NCBI RefSeq assembly: GCF_019703515.2
Contig: NC_059379.1
Coordinates: forward strand, 25,546,380-25,610,379
DNA from: Myxocyprinus asiaticus
Lineage: Eukaryota; Chordata; Actinopteri; Cypriniformes; Catostomidae
Direction: 5' to 3'
Length of the DNA stretch: 64,000 nt
Of this stretch, positions 22,087-33,899 are shown in pieces; within the stretch, counting starts at the first letter, position 1; each line of letters opens with the position of its first letter. The notes under the pieces were generated by a model. It was not told where the DNA came from. It was given only the letters and a program-made list of their open reading frames with translations, and searched no databases. The translations under genes and the position numbers were made by a program.

Positions 22087-22640
22087 GTTGGTGCGGCTGT
22101 CCTTATGAGGACTCTCCATAAACATAATGATTTTTAAACGGTATGAGCTATAGATTCTATACCTTAACCCAACCCCTAAACCTAACCCTCACAAAAAACT
22201 TTCTGCATTTTTACACTTTCAAAAAAACATTGTTTATTATGTTTTTTAAGCAATTTGAATTATGGGGACACTAGAAATGTCCTCATAGACCACATTTATA
22301 GCATAATACCCTTGTAATTACCAGTTTGTAACCTAAAAAGATGTCCTCGTAACCACCCAAACCTGCCCCCCCACACACACACATTTTGATATTTGTGGTT
22401 TATGAGGACTCTCCATAGACATAATGATTTTTATACTGTACAAACTATCTATTCTATCCCCTAGCCCTCACAGAAACCTTTTGGCATGTTTACATTTTCA
22501 GAAAAACCTTGTTTAGTATTTCGAATTTTAGCCACTTGAATTACGGGGACACTAGGGATGTCCTCATAAACCAACTTTATAGCATAATACCCTCATAACT
22601 ACTAGTATATAACCTAAAAAGAAATTCTCTTAAACCACTC
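22087..22640 (-). repeat. Two tandem about 290-bp minisatellite units with telomere-like motif
   Basis: Each unit contains GAGGACTCTCCATA(A/G)ACATAATGA, a C-rich strand of TTAGGG-like sequence (CCTAAACCTAACCCTCAC in the first unit), GGGGACACTAG, ATGTCCTCAT and TAGCATAATACCC. The units are separated by a short CACACA run. The same unit occurs in opposite orientation at 39213-40060. Confidence 0.8.
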
Positions 22641-23404
22641 TTAATGACAGAATGTTCATTTTTGGTTGAACTATCCTTTTAAGCTATAAATATTTTTATG
22701 TAAGAAGGGTGAACCCAATTTTACAGTTGATTGGATGCTATCACAAATAGGAGTATTTTATAGTTCTCATGATCCTCTTCTACTGGATGGAAAAAAATAT
22801 ATTTATTTCTTGAGTACCCTCACAATAACTTATGATGCATTCTAGAATTGGTTAACTAATTATAGACACAGTAATATCTAGAGAGAGCCCTGTTTATTTG
22901 AATGAACTGTTTATTTGAATTGATACCCACTCCCCTGCCCTGTGCCTATACAGCAGTGACTGGGTGTCCCACAAGAATCATCATCTCTTTAATGGAATTT
23001 GCCATAAGTTTGATTGATTTTGTGCATTGAGGTAGAACTACGTGGGTGTTTACATACTCACATCTCTGTGGGCTAGTAATCCTGTCATTTCATAAAACAG
23101 GGTTTGTGAGCAGTTCCTGTGATGGTTTGCACAGCAATGACAGGTGGTCGCACTGTTGATCTATGTTTTTTCATGCAAAACAGTCTACAGCAACAGCCTC
23201 TTTGATGCTATCCTATCTCAGTGGTTCATAAATATGTAAATAATCATATATTGTTTCCCCTACACAAAGGAGCCATAACCTACTTTTTGCTTAATTTTAT
23301 GTTTTGATTGTTACAAAGCCAGGACACTTTGTGTGTAATTCTTTCCTGTTTGTTACAATACTTTTTGTTCTGTATGTTAAAATATTGTTCTGTTAAATTA
23401 CTTT
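22641..23404. other. Non-genic stretch with a MITE end
   Basis: At 22642-22682 ATGACAGAATGTTCATTTTTGG..GAACTATCCTTTTAA is the end of a foldback MITE (the family at 30346 and 33396). The rest is unassigned. Confidence 0.45.
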
Positions 23405-23575
23405 CACCTACCAGTTTAATGTGCAAAAACAACTGTAATTATAAGCCATAAACACTGCTAAACTTTCAAAACATTACTCACTTTTCTTTGAGCACCCAGA
23501 CCATCCCGACATACCAACATTGGCTCAAATAATGGTGTGAACTTGGGAAACCTGTTTGAAAACAGCCATAAATGT
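23405..23575. repeat. Dispersed repeat, copy 2 (homologous to 650-910)
   Basis: Shares CCAG.TTAATGTGCA.A.ACAACT, TTTGAGCA, ATCCCGAC, TGGCTCAAATAATGG.GTGA.CTTGGGA and GTTTGAAAACA with 650-910. Confidence 0.5.
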
Positions 23576-25012
23576 TAAGCTTTTGTTCACAAAACCAGCA
23601 TCATCACATGGGAAATCAAAATGCTGCTTCTGTATGTTCTTGTATCCTGAAATCGACCCCATTCTGACAAATTACAGACAAGCAGGGTCTTGCATCAAAC
23701 ATTTTTACATTTCCACCATGATCATCTTTCACTCTAGCACTACTGAGACAGTAGGTTCCGGTCCCATGGAAACCAGGAATAATTACATTCACATAAAATG
23801 GTTAGCGTGATTTGGATGTTGCATTTTCGCTCTAAAATTACATTTTTACTGCACTGAAGGGTAGGTTTAGAGATGGGGTTTCAGTTAGATTGACTGTATA
23901 ACATCATTTATCACTAAAAACACAACTTGCTTCTGGTATCACTCTGTGGACATTTTGCCCGGAAACTGGAGCTTACACGTTCCCTTACAATATATTCAAA
24001 AACACTTCCAGCTTTGACCACTAGGGATCAGAGCACAGCAAGCACAGACCGATTTCAGCCGAATTCACAGTACTATCAGTCCTAACAAAACATACATTTT
24101 AGGGACACTGAATGTTGTCTTTAAATCAGGACACCATACAAGCAGATCGTTGAAAGTCCCCCCTCAGGCTTTGGCACTGGTAGAGGAAGTATGGATTGAG
24201 CCTGAATATATTGCATAATCCATTCTCATGGCACACTGGGTGCAAGCATGGCTCATGCCACCCTTGCGGTGTGGTTAACCATTCTAATCAATGCCCACTA
24301 ATTAGCTGAGATGCAGGAGCATTGAGTCAGAGGCCGCAGATCACAGTAAGTGTAGATAAGCTCACATTGGTGTGCAACATTAGCGCCTAATTAATCTCTT
24401 AGACTGTCGTCTGCCTTTCTCTGAATCTCATCACTGAACTCTTTGAAAGCTTTAGAGTGTAGTTTGATGTAAGATGAAGAAGCCTGGTGAATACAATATG
24501 CCAGTGACTGGTTCTAAAAAAGCCATTAAATTCTATATTTAATATGTCTATTATTCTCTCTCTCTCTCTTTCTCTCTTTCCAGAGTTATATTTAGCCTAA
24601 CCTTTTGAAAGTGGGTATGCGCTGGTGACGCTGATATAAATATTAATGTAAATAAAATGTGAAAAAGCCTCTGCCAGATAGTGAATATATACTAGTCTGT
24701 ATTTAAGATGAAATTATTTGCTTATTCTTTATTCACAAAGCTTTTAGCTTAGTGCTGATAGCTATACTTGTTGGAGTTGTTAAGAAAGAAATTGACACAT
24801 TTGATTACACATTGCATGGTTCCATTTAATACAGTTTTTTTTTTCTTTTAATAGTCCAAAAAATGAAAGTATAAATACATCTATTGACAATAAGATGCAC
24901 ACAAACAATATGCATAACTCAAGCCTCTAATGCATGTCGGCCCAAAAATAAAATAAAAGGATGAAACAGATTCCTAGATGAAAAAAGTGCTATACTGTAA
25001 CTTAGGACAGCC
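23576..25012. other. Non-genic stretch
   Basis: No coding exon recognised. The 24240-24420 part looks unique, with several ATTA/TAAT cores (ACTAATTAGCTGAGATG, CGCCTAATTAATCTC). It could be a conserved noncoding element, but alignment would be needed. A (CT)n run is at 24556-24582. Confidence 0.35.
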
Positions 25013-25455
25013 CTTTTTTTCCCCTCCCCTTTTCTTCTCAATTTGGAATGCCCAATTCCCAATGCGCTCTAAGTCCTTGTGATGGTGTAGTGACTTGCCT
25101 CAGTCCAAGGGGCGGAGGATGATTCTCAGTTGCTTCTGTGTCTGAGACCATCAATCCACGCATCTTATCACGTGGCTTGTTGAGTGCATTACCTCGGAGA
25201 CCTAGCGCGTGTGGAGGCTTCACGCTATTCTCCACGGCATCCACGCACAACTCACCACGTGCCCCACCAAGAGTGAGAACCACATTATAGTGACCACGAG
25301 GAGGTCAACCCAACATGACTCTACCTACTCTAGCAACTGAGCCAGTTAGTTGCTTAGGAAGCCTGACTGGATTCACTCAGCATGCCCTGGATTTGAACTC
25401 GTGACTCCAGGTGTGGTAGTCAGCGTCTTTATTTGCTGAGCTACCCAGGCCCAGG
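25013..25455 (-). repeat. tRNA-derived SINE
   Basis: On the minus strand the 5' head is GCCTGGGTAGCTCAGCAAATAAAGACG with an A box (TAGCTCAGCA) and a downstream B box (GAGTTCAAATCC). An about 350-bp body and an A-rich tail (plus-strand CTTTTTTTCCCCTCCCC at 25013) follow. This is a textbook tRNA-headed SINE of the type abundant in cyprinids. The open frame inside is not a gene. Confidence 0.75.
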
Positions 25456-25604
25456 ACAGCACTTTAAAAATCTTCCCACATTCATTTAGTGGCCATTTTA
25501 CTTTGAGAATTCATTGAGGAGATGCTTAAGCACATCTAAACTATCAAAAATATCTTGCATACTTTCAACTGGATGAGAGTAAATGTTTCAAATGTTGAAG
25601 TTAA

Positions 25605-26110
25605 TATTTCCGGGTTCAATTCAAGTTAAACTTAATCGACAGCATTTGTAGCATAATGTTGATTACCACAAAAATTAATTTCAACCCGTCCCTCCTTTTC
25701 CCAAAAAAAAATCTGGGTTACAGTGAGACACTTACAATGCAAGTGAATGGGGCAAATTGGTAAACGTTAAAATACACACTGTTTCAAAAGTACAACCACT
25801 TTTGATTTTAGTGATAAAATCACTTAATATCCATTTCTGTGTAAAGTTATATTCAAATTTTCAACTTCGTTACCATGACAACAAAACTCCATAAACCCTG
25901 TAATCCCAGTAACAATGATTTAAACAAATTTAAACAGCTCAAAAAATACATGAGTTTTAACAGATGAATCAATGTAAGTGCTTCTTTAAAATTCTAAGCT
26001 TCACATTTCTGCCTTTAAACCCTCCAAAAAATTATTTTTTGTGATAATTAACATAATGCCACATATACTATCGATTGAGATTATCTTGTATTGAACCCAG
26101 CATTTTCTTT
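25605..26110. mobile_element. Foldback MITE, family B (ATTCCGGGTTCAA)
   Basis: The ends TTTCCGGGTTCAATTCAAGTTAA and CTTGTATTGAACCCAG are inverted. Subterminal CATTTGTAGCATAATGTTGATTACCACAAAA pairs with TGTGATAATTAACATAATGCCACA. Other copies are at 30765-31215, 56087-56709 and 60109-60749. Confidence 0.75.
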
Positions 26111-27016
26111 TAAATCATGTCTGATTAACATCAAAGGGCTGGACTGGTTGTACATTATGAACAAGGTAGATCTGTCTCTAAATGTCTAATAAGATTGAAT
26201 TTTCATGATTAATCTATTATTCCAGTTTCATAATCTCAGAGATGCTGTGATACAGATACAATGGACTCAGAGATGCTGTGATACAGTCATGATAAAAAAA
26301 AAAAAGAAGTGTTTGCAAATAACTTGCTTGAAGGAATTTCTGGGTCAGCTGTGCTATATCAAATGAAGATACACCAAAATGCAAGGGGTGAAATTGATAC
26401 ACTTTGCATATTTTGCTGCTTCCAAAAATGCAAAGTATACATATTTGACATATATGAGTCATAGTTGTAACAAGCGCCACACAGAACCTTCTTCGAGGCT
26501 GAATTTTATTACGTAGCTGTGCACTGCCACAGCTCTCAAAGATCTATTATTCTGAGCACGTAGTGCTGCTTCCTGATGTTTTTTCTTAATGAATCCTCCT
26601 AGAGGCTCCCTCCTCCCTTTTACCTCCCGACCACTACTCTGCCTCCCTCTCACCACCTATTTTGTCTCTCCATCTCTTTGTCTCTCTCCCTATTCCCCCT
26701 TAACTAAATGGGGAAAAATCACAGACATTGTCATATTAACCATTCTCTTTCAAAACGCAGAAATATTTGAACTTACTGTGATTCCAGGTGTATTTGTCAC
26801 CATGCACATAAAATATCTTTTGGACAGAAAATTAAAAAGGCTTCTACAAAGGGAACTGTTTTTTATAAACCCAGCGGTGGCTGATACAAAAATATCTACT
26901 GTTATAAGACAGGCACTCAAGAACACACTAGGATTGGCTACAAATAGCTGGCGATTGTTCTCACAGAGAAAAATACAATATATACTGTATATTTATATAT
27001 AAAAAAATATATAACA

Positions 27017-27019
<3 letters not shown>
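26111..27019. other. Non-genic stretch
   Basis: No recognisable gene. A direct duplication of CAGAGATGCTGTGATACAG occurs at 26237-26255 and 26269-26287, suggesting a local tandem duplication. Confidence 0.4.

Positions 27020-27078
<59 letters not shown>
27020..27078. repeat. (AT)n microsatellite
   Basis: About 29 AT units. Confidence 0.95.
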
Positions 27079-27080
<2 letters not shown>

Positions 27081-27998
27081 CAAAACACTAAAAAAACAAA
27101 ACCTTGCTCCTTAAACACACACTTAAGCTGAAGTACATAAACAGTGCAAATAGAACAACATAATATCCAAATACTGATCATTTTCTCATATGCAGCATAT
27201 TCTAAATGTACCACTTTTCTTGTTTCCTTTTTTTTTTTTTTCTTAATCTACAGCACATTCAGTTGTTCTTGGACCGACATTCATATACTGTATATTAAAT
27301 GTGTTGTGAAAACTAGTTTACTGCTGACATGTCAATAGATATGTTCTGGTTCCCTATTGCTACTCTGTGTGCTACAGTATGCAGGTGAATTAATTTATTA
27401 CCTGAACGCTCATACACACGTACACACAAACGTGCACAACACTGTTCCTCCAAAAATAACCATATTTTGACAGACAACACCTCAAAGCAATAGGTAATAG
27501 CAAAATAACAGTCTAAAACTCGAACCATCTCTTTGTTGCAACACACAATACTTAAACGTGCACGGATGTCAGCGTAAACATACTCTCTAATCATACTTAA
27601 ATATCAAAAAACTATTTCATTATGTCATGCACAACATAAGTTCACATTTGCTTGTCCTTATACAATTAAAATAGTCTCTCTGTAATGTTGTGGCAAAAAC
27701 TTAAACATACATCAAACAAACAATTAAATAAATAAATATATGTTCGGAAAAACTTCATTTTTCAAGCGATAAACTGTTTGCAAGTGACTCAATAGAAATA
27801 AAACTTGATGACAAATTAAGTAGGTGTCATTCTTTTACCATTGTTTTCCCAGTATTCATATCTCTCACAAAAGCCTTGTTTACTGACCTGCAGTCAGTTG
27901 CAGTCAGAGCTTTCCATTGTTTTGCAGTGCATCCTTTTGTTAGCAAGTACAGATCTTTGATCAGTGTTCCACAACTATGAAAAGTCTATTTAAACATA
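27079..27998. other. Non-genic stretch
   Basis: Nothing recognised. Confidence 0.4.
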
Positions 27999-28283
27999 AG
28001 AATTTCTCTTCTCATAAAAACCTTGATAATTCTGTCATTACTTACTTATACTCATGTTGCTCCAGACCTGTCCGCAGAACATTAAAAATATTAAGCAGTA
28101 TGACAGCCTCAGTCACCACAGTTCAGTTCACTTTTATTGTATGGAAAAAAAGTCGCAATGTATGTGAATGGTGACTGTGACACTACTTAACATTTCCAGG
28201 GAATAAAGTCATACAGGTTTTGAACATGAGGTTGAGTCCATGATGACAGAATTTTTATTTTTGGATGAACAGTCCCTTTAAGG
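27999..28283. mobile_element. Foldback MITE, family A, degenerate copy
   Basis: Left-arm remnant ATTCTGTCATTACTTACTTATACTCATGTTG is inverted relative to GAGGTTGAGTCCATGATGACAGAATTTTTATTTTTGG, which ends GAACAGTCCCTTTAAGG at 28283. Confidence 0.55.
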
Positions 28284-28672
28284 AAACAATGAAGAAGGGG
28301 GTGTTGCCACTGAACACATCTATCTTCTCAAGCAGTGAAAGTTGCAGCATTGTCAGGGAGCTTAAATTTTCCTGTTTCTCCAATCATCTGATCATATTAA
28401 GTCAGGATTATTTTACGCCAAAAAGCTTACAGTCAAAACACAATACAAGGACCTCCTTGGTCCACGTTCCATTTTCTTTATAACATTTTACCCAACAGAA
28501 CAAACATACAGTATAGAATGCAGGGGAGTAAACTCACTCGGCATATGTGAAAGGGCGGATAATATTACTGTTTGACAGTTTAGAACTTACCCTTTAACTG
28601 ATCCAGGTTACACTAATTTGGATTCAGAAAAACAGTCTTTTTCCAGAGCACCATAAAAAGTCTTCATCCTTT
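28284..28672. other. Non-genic stretch
   Basis: Nothing recognised. Confidence 0.4.
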
Positions 28673-29303
28673 GTTAAAGTAAAAGTTCACCCAAAATGAA
28701 AATTCTCTCATCATTTACTCTCATCAGCCATGCCAGATGTGTATGAATTTGTTCTTCTACAGAACAAAAAGGAAGATTTTTAGAAGAGTATCTCAGCTCT
28801 TTTGGTCCATTCATTGCAAGTGAACGGTGGCCAGAACTTTGAAGCTCCAAAAAGCACATACAGGCAACATAAAAGTAATCCATAAGACTCCAGTGGTTAA
28901 ATCCATGTCTTCAGAAGTGATATGGTAGTTGTCCTTTTTTTACTATAAATGTTCACTTTCACCAGCTCTCCTAAGTGCTCTCTTCTCTCCTATGAGTTCT
29001 TCTTCTTTTATATTTGGTGATTTGTACTCTGTGCATATTGCCACCTACTGTGCAGAGAGGAGAATTTATAGTAAAAAAGGACTTAAATATCGATCTGTTT
29101 CTCACCCAGACCTATCATATTGCCCATGAAGACATGGATTTAACCACTGGAGTCATATGGACTACTTTTACTTTATGTGCTTTTGGAGATTCAAAGTTCT
29201 GGCCACCATTCACTCACATTGTATGGACCAGCAGAGCTGAGATATTCTTCTAAAAATCTTCTGATGAGAGCATTTTACTTTTTGGGTGAACTTTTTCTTT
29301 AAG
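28673..29303. mobile_element. Foldback MITE, family A, long palindromic copy
   Basis: The left arm starts AAAGTAAAAGTTCACCCAAAATGAAAA and the right arm ends TTTTTGGGTGAACTTTTTCTTTAAG. Inner parts pair too: TAAGACTCCAGTGGTTAAATCCATGTCTTC with GAAGACATGGATTTAACCACTGGAGTCATA. It lies directly downstream (3') of the tmem100-like gene. A related long copy is at 53181-53941. Confidence 0.8.
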
Positions 29304-29337
29304 TGCTTCATATGTTTGGGACGAATGAATGTGCTTC

Positions 29338-29751
29338 TCACAGAGTGCACTGCTCCGAGCTGAAGATGCCCCCTTCCTTCTTTTCTCTCCTCCTAGACCT
29401 GTGTACCTTCCAGCAGGCAGCCGCTATTAACAACATGACAAATCCCACAACAAGCAGTACCAGGGACACCACTTTAGTCTGGGGTAGCGTATTGTAGGTG
29501 AACGTGACGCCAGTGCCTGCCATGCCAATCACCAGAGAGATTACCCCGAAGGGAAACACGCAGCGGTACCAGGACTTCTCAGTCCCACCAGTTGCCTGGG
29601 CCAGCCGCTCCAGGGTGGAGAGGTCCTCTGGGGCTTTAGGTACATGTATCGGTCTTGTGCCATCCTGGGGTTCGCTGCAGTCAGGGTCCAGCGTGGGCAG
29701 TTGTGCCGAGGCTGGATGCTGGCAGGGCAAGTGGCCAGATGAGCAGCCCAT
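29338..29751 (-). CDS. tmem100: Transmembrane protein 100-like
   Basis: The minus-strand ATG at 29751 opens a 137-residue frame, close to the 134 residues of mammalian TMEM100. After a variable N-terminal half comes the family's most conserved stretch, ATGGTEKSWYRCVFPF, then two hydrophobic segments (about residues 64-88 and 94-113) and a CWKV boundary followed by a basic tail (RSRRREKK). TMEM100 is a two-pass membrane protein, with cytoplasmic ends, linked to BMP9/ALK1 signalling in endothelium and to ion-channel regulation in sensory neurons. As in mammals the coding region is one exon with a separate 5'-UTR exon. I prefer this ATG because upstream there is only a GTG in frame and no earlier ATG in this exon. 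The a/b paralogue cannot be decided. The frame is intact. Confidence 0.87.
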   Translation of the reverse strand: MGCSSGHLPCQHPASAQLPTLDPDCSEPQDGTRPIHVPKAPEDLSTLERLAQATGGTEKSWYRCVFPFGVISLVIGMAGTGVTFTYNTLPQTKVVSLVLLVVGFVMLLIAAACWKVHRSRRREKKEGGIFSSEQCTL

Positions 29752-30035
29752 CTCAGAGCTGCAAGCCAGGGGAGCCACTGGTGAGCTCTTGCTGGTTTGC
29801 TGTTCCTTCTTCTACTGGCTCTGTCAGGAGTAACTAGTTACCTGAGAAGAAGGGATATTTCATGCAGTGATCTATATATGGAGCTGTATGAGGATATGGA
29901 GAATCATAGAGTAAGAGAGATGCTGGCATGCTAAGTTGAAAGAAGATTTGCTCACCTCCTTTCTCAGGCTTTGATGCGTTCCTTGCTCCGTTGCATTGGT
30001 GTGCCTGCCCTGCTTGTAACAGCAGCACATTGTCT
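29752..30035 (-). other. tmem100-like 5' UTR exon and 114-bp intron
   Basis: On the minus strand an exon from about 30035 ends AAGGAG|GTGAGC (donor at 29955). The intron closes TTCTTCTCAG|GTAACT, and exon 2 starts at 29841. Joining the exons creates a 30-codon upstream frame starting at ATG 30030 and stopping in exon 2 before the main ATG. It may dampen translation or, if the cap lies downstream of it, be irrelevant. Confidence 0.6.
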
Positions 30036-30057
30036 GTTTTGCTAGCTGAGCTGACTG

Positions 30058-30064
30058 AATTATA
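30058..30064 (-). promoter_or_regulatory. TATA box of the tmem100-like gene
   Basis: TATAATT on the minus strand, about 30 bp upstream of the inferred transcription start and in proper order with the 5'-UTR exon. Confidence 0.5.
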
Positions 30065-30345
30065 CAAAGCTGGTCAGGGAGGAGCTAATGAGAGCAGAGG
30101 GGTTGATCGGAGGCATCTGATTGGCTGCCTTTCTCCTGTGACATCATAGTTGTTTGAGAGGCCTCAAAACACGTGTGATTGATGATGCTGATAACCACAC
30201 CATATACCACCTACATTCATGCACATCTCTCGCACTCTAATGCTTTTTTCTCTCTATTTCTATAAATACCTACTCTAATGACTGAAAGCTTTTCTTTTTA
30301 CAGACTGTAGTCTGAATAGTGCAAAAGTGAATAGTGCAGTTTTTC

Positions 30346-30560
30346 TTTAAAGGGGTAGTTCACCCAAAAATGAAAATTATGTCATCATTTACTCACCCTC
30401 ATTTTGTTCCAAACCCTTATGACTTTCTTCTGTGGAACACAAAAGCAGATGTTACGCAGAAAGTTAGCCTCAGGCACCCTTTTCTTTCATTGAGTCTTTT
30501 TTTTTTTTTTTTTTTTTTTAATGGTGATTGAGAACATTTTGGGTGAATGATCCTTTTAAG
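30346..30560. mobile_element. Foldback MITE, family A
   Basis: Starts AAAGGGGTAGTTCACCCAAAAATGAAAATT and ends ATTTTGGGTGAATGATCCTTTTAAG. The middle has a poly-T run (30498-30520). Confidence 0.8.
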
Positions 30561-30764
30561 AAGCATTTTTATCTGATGTGACTCAAACTGAAAACTCATG
30601 TATTTATCAGGCTGAATCAGTTTTACACATTATTATTTCTGACTTGTATAAAACCAGTACTTTTAAATGCCAATATGAAGATTGCCACACGAAGTACATG
30701 TTTTAGGTTATTATTTTTTTTTTACAGTGTAATATATTTTAAAGGATGTTAAAGCAAATATCAC

Positions 30765-31215
30765 AGTTACAGTAAGGCACGTACAATGGGTCCAGTGAAT
30801 GGGGCCAGTCCATATATATTAAAATACACACAGTTTCAAAAGTAATAGCCACAAGATGTAAACATTATATGTGTTATGATTTTACGGTAATAAAATCATT
30901 TACTAAACGTATTTTTGTAAAGATATATCCAATTTTACAACTCTGTTTTCATGAAAACATAATAGTAGTAAATCCTGTAATCTGGTATATGCGGTAAATC
31001 CCTGATTTTATCACACTAAATCATGTTAACACATATATTGTTTACATCTTGTGGCTATACTTTTGAAACAGAATGTATTTCATTGTTTATGGACTGGCCC
31101 CATTCACCTCCATTGTAAGTCCATTACTGTAACCTTGTTTTTAAATAAAGGAAGAGTCAAAATTATGTTTTGTGGTAACCAACATTTTGCCACAAATGTT
31201 GTCAATTGAGCATAA
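30765..31215. mobile_element. Foldback MITE, family B, degenerate
   Basis: The left arm GTTACAGTAAGGCACGTACAATGGG..CAGTTTCAAAAGTAATAGCCACAAGATGTAAACA is inverted in the right arm (TGTTTACATCTTGTGGCTATACTTTTGAAAC..CATTGTAAGTCCATTACTGTAAC). It shares the CCACAAGA.GTAAACATTAT core with 56087 and 60109. Confidence 0.65.
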
Positions 31216-33148
31216 TAATTTAAATAGCTTTTAATTGAACTAAGGGCCAGAACAACCTGACCTAGATTAAATATTTTGAAAATAGTTCTGAAACCCCTCT
31301 GATTCATCACATAGTCTATTCTTTCTGAGCAGTGTGAAATGTTTAATACAATAAAATGCATACCACACATCCACACTCCAAGAAAAACTATTAGGCACAC
31401 AATAATGTAACACACATTTCCAATTGGAGCATGATGCAAAATGGTAGAGCTATTCATTTGTGAGGAGCTTTTTGACGAATCGAAAAAGATGTTCATCTGC
31501 AGTCCATGTGATTAATTTGCTTCTATTTATATTGCCACAAGTAACAAACTGAGCGACTCAAAATAACGAGCACAGAGTAAGATCAATGTGATCAAATTGG
31601 CTATCAGTTCTGCACAAGTAGAAAAATTACAGAGAGTACTGAGAACATTTGGTCAAAGGAGAATATCTTGAAGAAGTACTAATTGCTTTCTTCTGTAAAA
31701 ACATGCTCTTTATATATGTATACTTCATGCAGGTAATGAACAGCTGTCCATGTGTGCAACATATGTTACTTCAAGAGTCCCAGAACTTGCATACAAATCT
31801 TGCACACATTTACATCAGCAAATGTGTTTTTTTTTCTTCTGATGTGTGGTTCAGGTTCATGCTGTGGGCAACAAAGTGCTGTCTGTGTGCATTTCCATTT
31901 CCCTTTTTGATTTGCAACTAGTAGGACCTAATATACAAGACAAAAAACAAAACAAAAATGTCTAGAGCAAATAGTTTTCTTAAAAATGTATGTCCACATA
32001 TGTGGACAGTGGGACTATGTTGTGAAATTTTAAGTAATACCAAGCTATAGCTAGTCAGATCTTTTTCATCAAATAGTTTTGTGTGTCCAGAAGTGTTGAT
32101 TATTCATGTTTTTGACACGTAATTCATTACAGCTGAATTTCTATAAAGCTGAATTAATCATTCTTACTGAAAGTAACGGCCAGCATCATCAAATCACTGC
32201 CAACCATGTTAAAATACAATTTTGCATTATAACATTTTGAATCTATGTACTGATCATCATTGTTCCATGTCTGCCAAACATATTGAGTGGTCCAAACATC
32301 ATCTGCAGCCTAAACTGAACTTTTGGTCGAATTTTAGGAGTGAATGCACTTAGCTGCATAGAAAGCTATAGGATGCACCTTTGCTCCCTATTTAGTGAAT
32401 GACTTAACCTCCAGTGTGCTGTCAGTCTGCACTGATCTCTGAAAAGTTAGAAATGCACCTTATTTTCATCCTAACTCCATATAAAGCCTCTGAAAGCAAC
32501 ATTTTTCAGCTTTTGCATGATTACATTTATTCTCAATGTGAAAATGCACAGTAAATATTTAGGAATGAATTAATTAATGTTAATGAATAGAACTGTATTG
32601 TACAGTGATAACAAAATAAAACAATAACAAAATGTATATTAAAATGAAGTGAATTGACCCACAGATGTGTTAATGTTGAAAAATATTCAAAATAACTAAC
32701 ATGTTTTTTCAACTTTTGAGGGAACGCGGTTCTACATATGTGGACTTCATCTTTATCAGCACTCTGACGTACGAAAAATGAATGGATTTTTTAATTCGCA
32801 TATCAAACGAAACTAGAGACACTACTCTTTACAACCAAATGGGTTTCAGTAAAAAACTGAAATAGGTTTCTTACCAGAAGCATGTTTGTTTGCGCTGCAC
32901 CAGTAGCAGCGCTTCCTCGAAATCATGTCACGTGATGCGGTTGGCCAGAAGTTTAACCCTTAAATGACAGTGTTGAATCTTGTAAACAGTATTCAGTTGG
33001 TTTTAATTTATTGAAATTATGTGTTGCATATAGTGAAGCCAAAATATAACATCCACACATATGGGTGTGGGGTCGTAAAAGGTTAATCTAAAACCAATGA
33101 AAATCCCCCTCTAATAGATGTTGCAGATGACTCAACACAGGTTGAAAT
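31216..33148. other. Non-genic stretch
   Basis: No gene recognised; several open frames are uncharacterised and lie in AT-rich sequence. Confidence 0.4.
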
Positions 33149-33156
33149 AGGAGAGG

Positions 33157-33360
33157 CAGGGCCATTTCTGAACATATGGGGGCCCTAAGTGAAATTCTTA
33201 AAAAACCTTTGCAGCTTTAAGTATGTACAGTATTTTATTTTATTTTATTTTTATTTTTTTGAAAATAAATAAAATAAAAATGACTTTGCTTTGTGAGGCC
33301 CCCGGTGGCTCCGGGGCCCTAAGCGGCCGCTTATACTGCTTATAGCTAGAAATAGCCCTG
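33157..33360. mobile_element. Short hAT-like MITE
   Basis: The termini CAGGGCCATTTCT and (inverse) CAGGGCTATTTCT are 13-bp inverted repeats with one mismatch. The flanks AGGAGAGG (33149-33156) and AGGAGAGA (33361-33368) form a near-perfect 8-bp duplication. GGGGGCCCTAAG and GGGGCCCTAAGCG recur inside both ends. No coding sequence. Confidence 0.8.
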
Positions 33361-33395
33361 AGGAGAGAAGAAGGAGGAGGTAGAGTACACATATT

Positions 33396-33899
33396 AAAGG
33401 AATAGTTCAACCAAAAAAATAAAATTCTGTAATAATTCCTCATGTTGTTCCAAACCTGTATGACTTTATTTTTAGTGTGGAACACAAAAATAGGCTCATT
33501 CATAGTGGCACGTGTTCACACGAGAACTTGAGTTGTGTTTAGCGCCTAAAACAACACAAGTTCTTGCGTGAACGCAAGCTTCTTTCATAGCTTCTTTCAT
33601 GAACTTGAAACGGATGTCATTTTTACTGAAAAAATTACTTTCAACTTGGGTTGTTTCTTACCAAAACCTAACATATGCCTTCAGAAGACTTGGTAAATGA
33701 TGCACATCAAAAGTCACATAGACTACTTTTGTGATACTTTTTAGTGCTTTTTATGCTTTAAAGTGTCTCACAATCGTCTGCTATTGTGTGAGAATTACAA
33801 ATACACAAAATAATTATGTGAAAGTCATATGGTTTGACACAGCATGAAGATGAGTAAATAATGACAGAATTTTCATTTTTGGGTGAACTATTCTTTTAA
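33396..33899. mobile_element. Foldback MITE, family A
   Basis: Starts AAAGGAATAGTTCAACC and ends TTTTTGGGTGAACTATTCTTTTAAA. The copy holds extra sequence between its arms with an internal inverted pair, CACGAGAACTTGAGTTGTGTTTAGCGC / GCGCCTAAAACAACACAAGTTCTTGCGTG-like (33518-33572). Confidence 0.75.

Noticed and set aside
20933..22137. Frames coding for long His-Thr or Cys-Val repeats
   Set aside because: They are translations of (CA)n and (GT)n microsatellites. The same applies near 27006, 34590, 39150, 45350, 50750 and 52070.
29752..29778. Longer tmem100-like start at 29778
   Set aside because: The codon is GTG, with no reason for a non-ATG start; the ATG at 29751 gives a length close to the family norm.
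29498..29837. Plus-strand frames of 60-111 codons
   Set aside because: They are antisense to the tmem100-like coding exon, which has the family's conserved residues on the minus strand.
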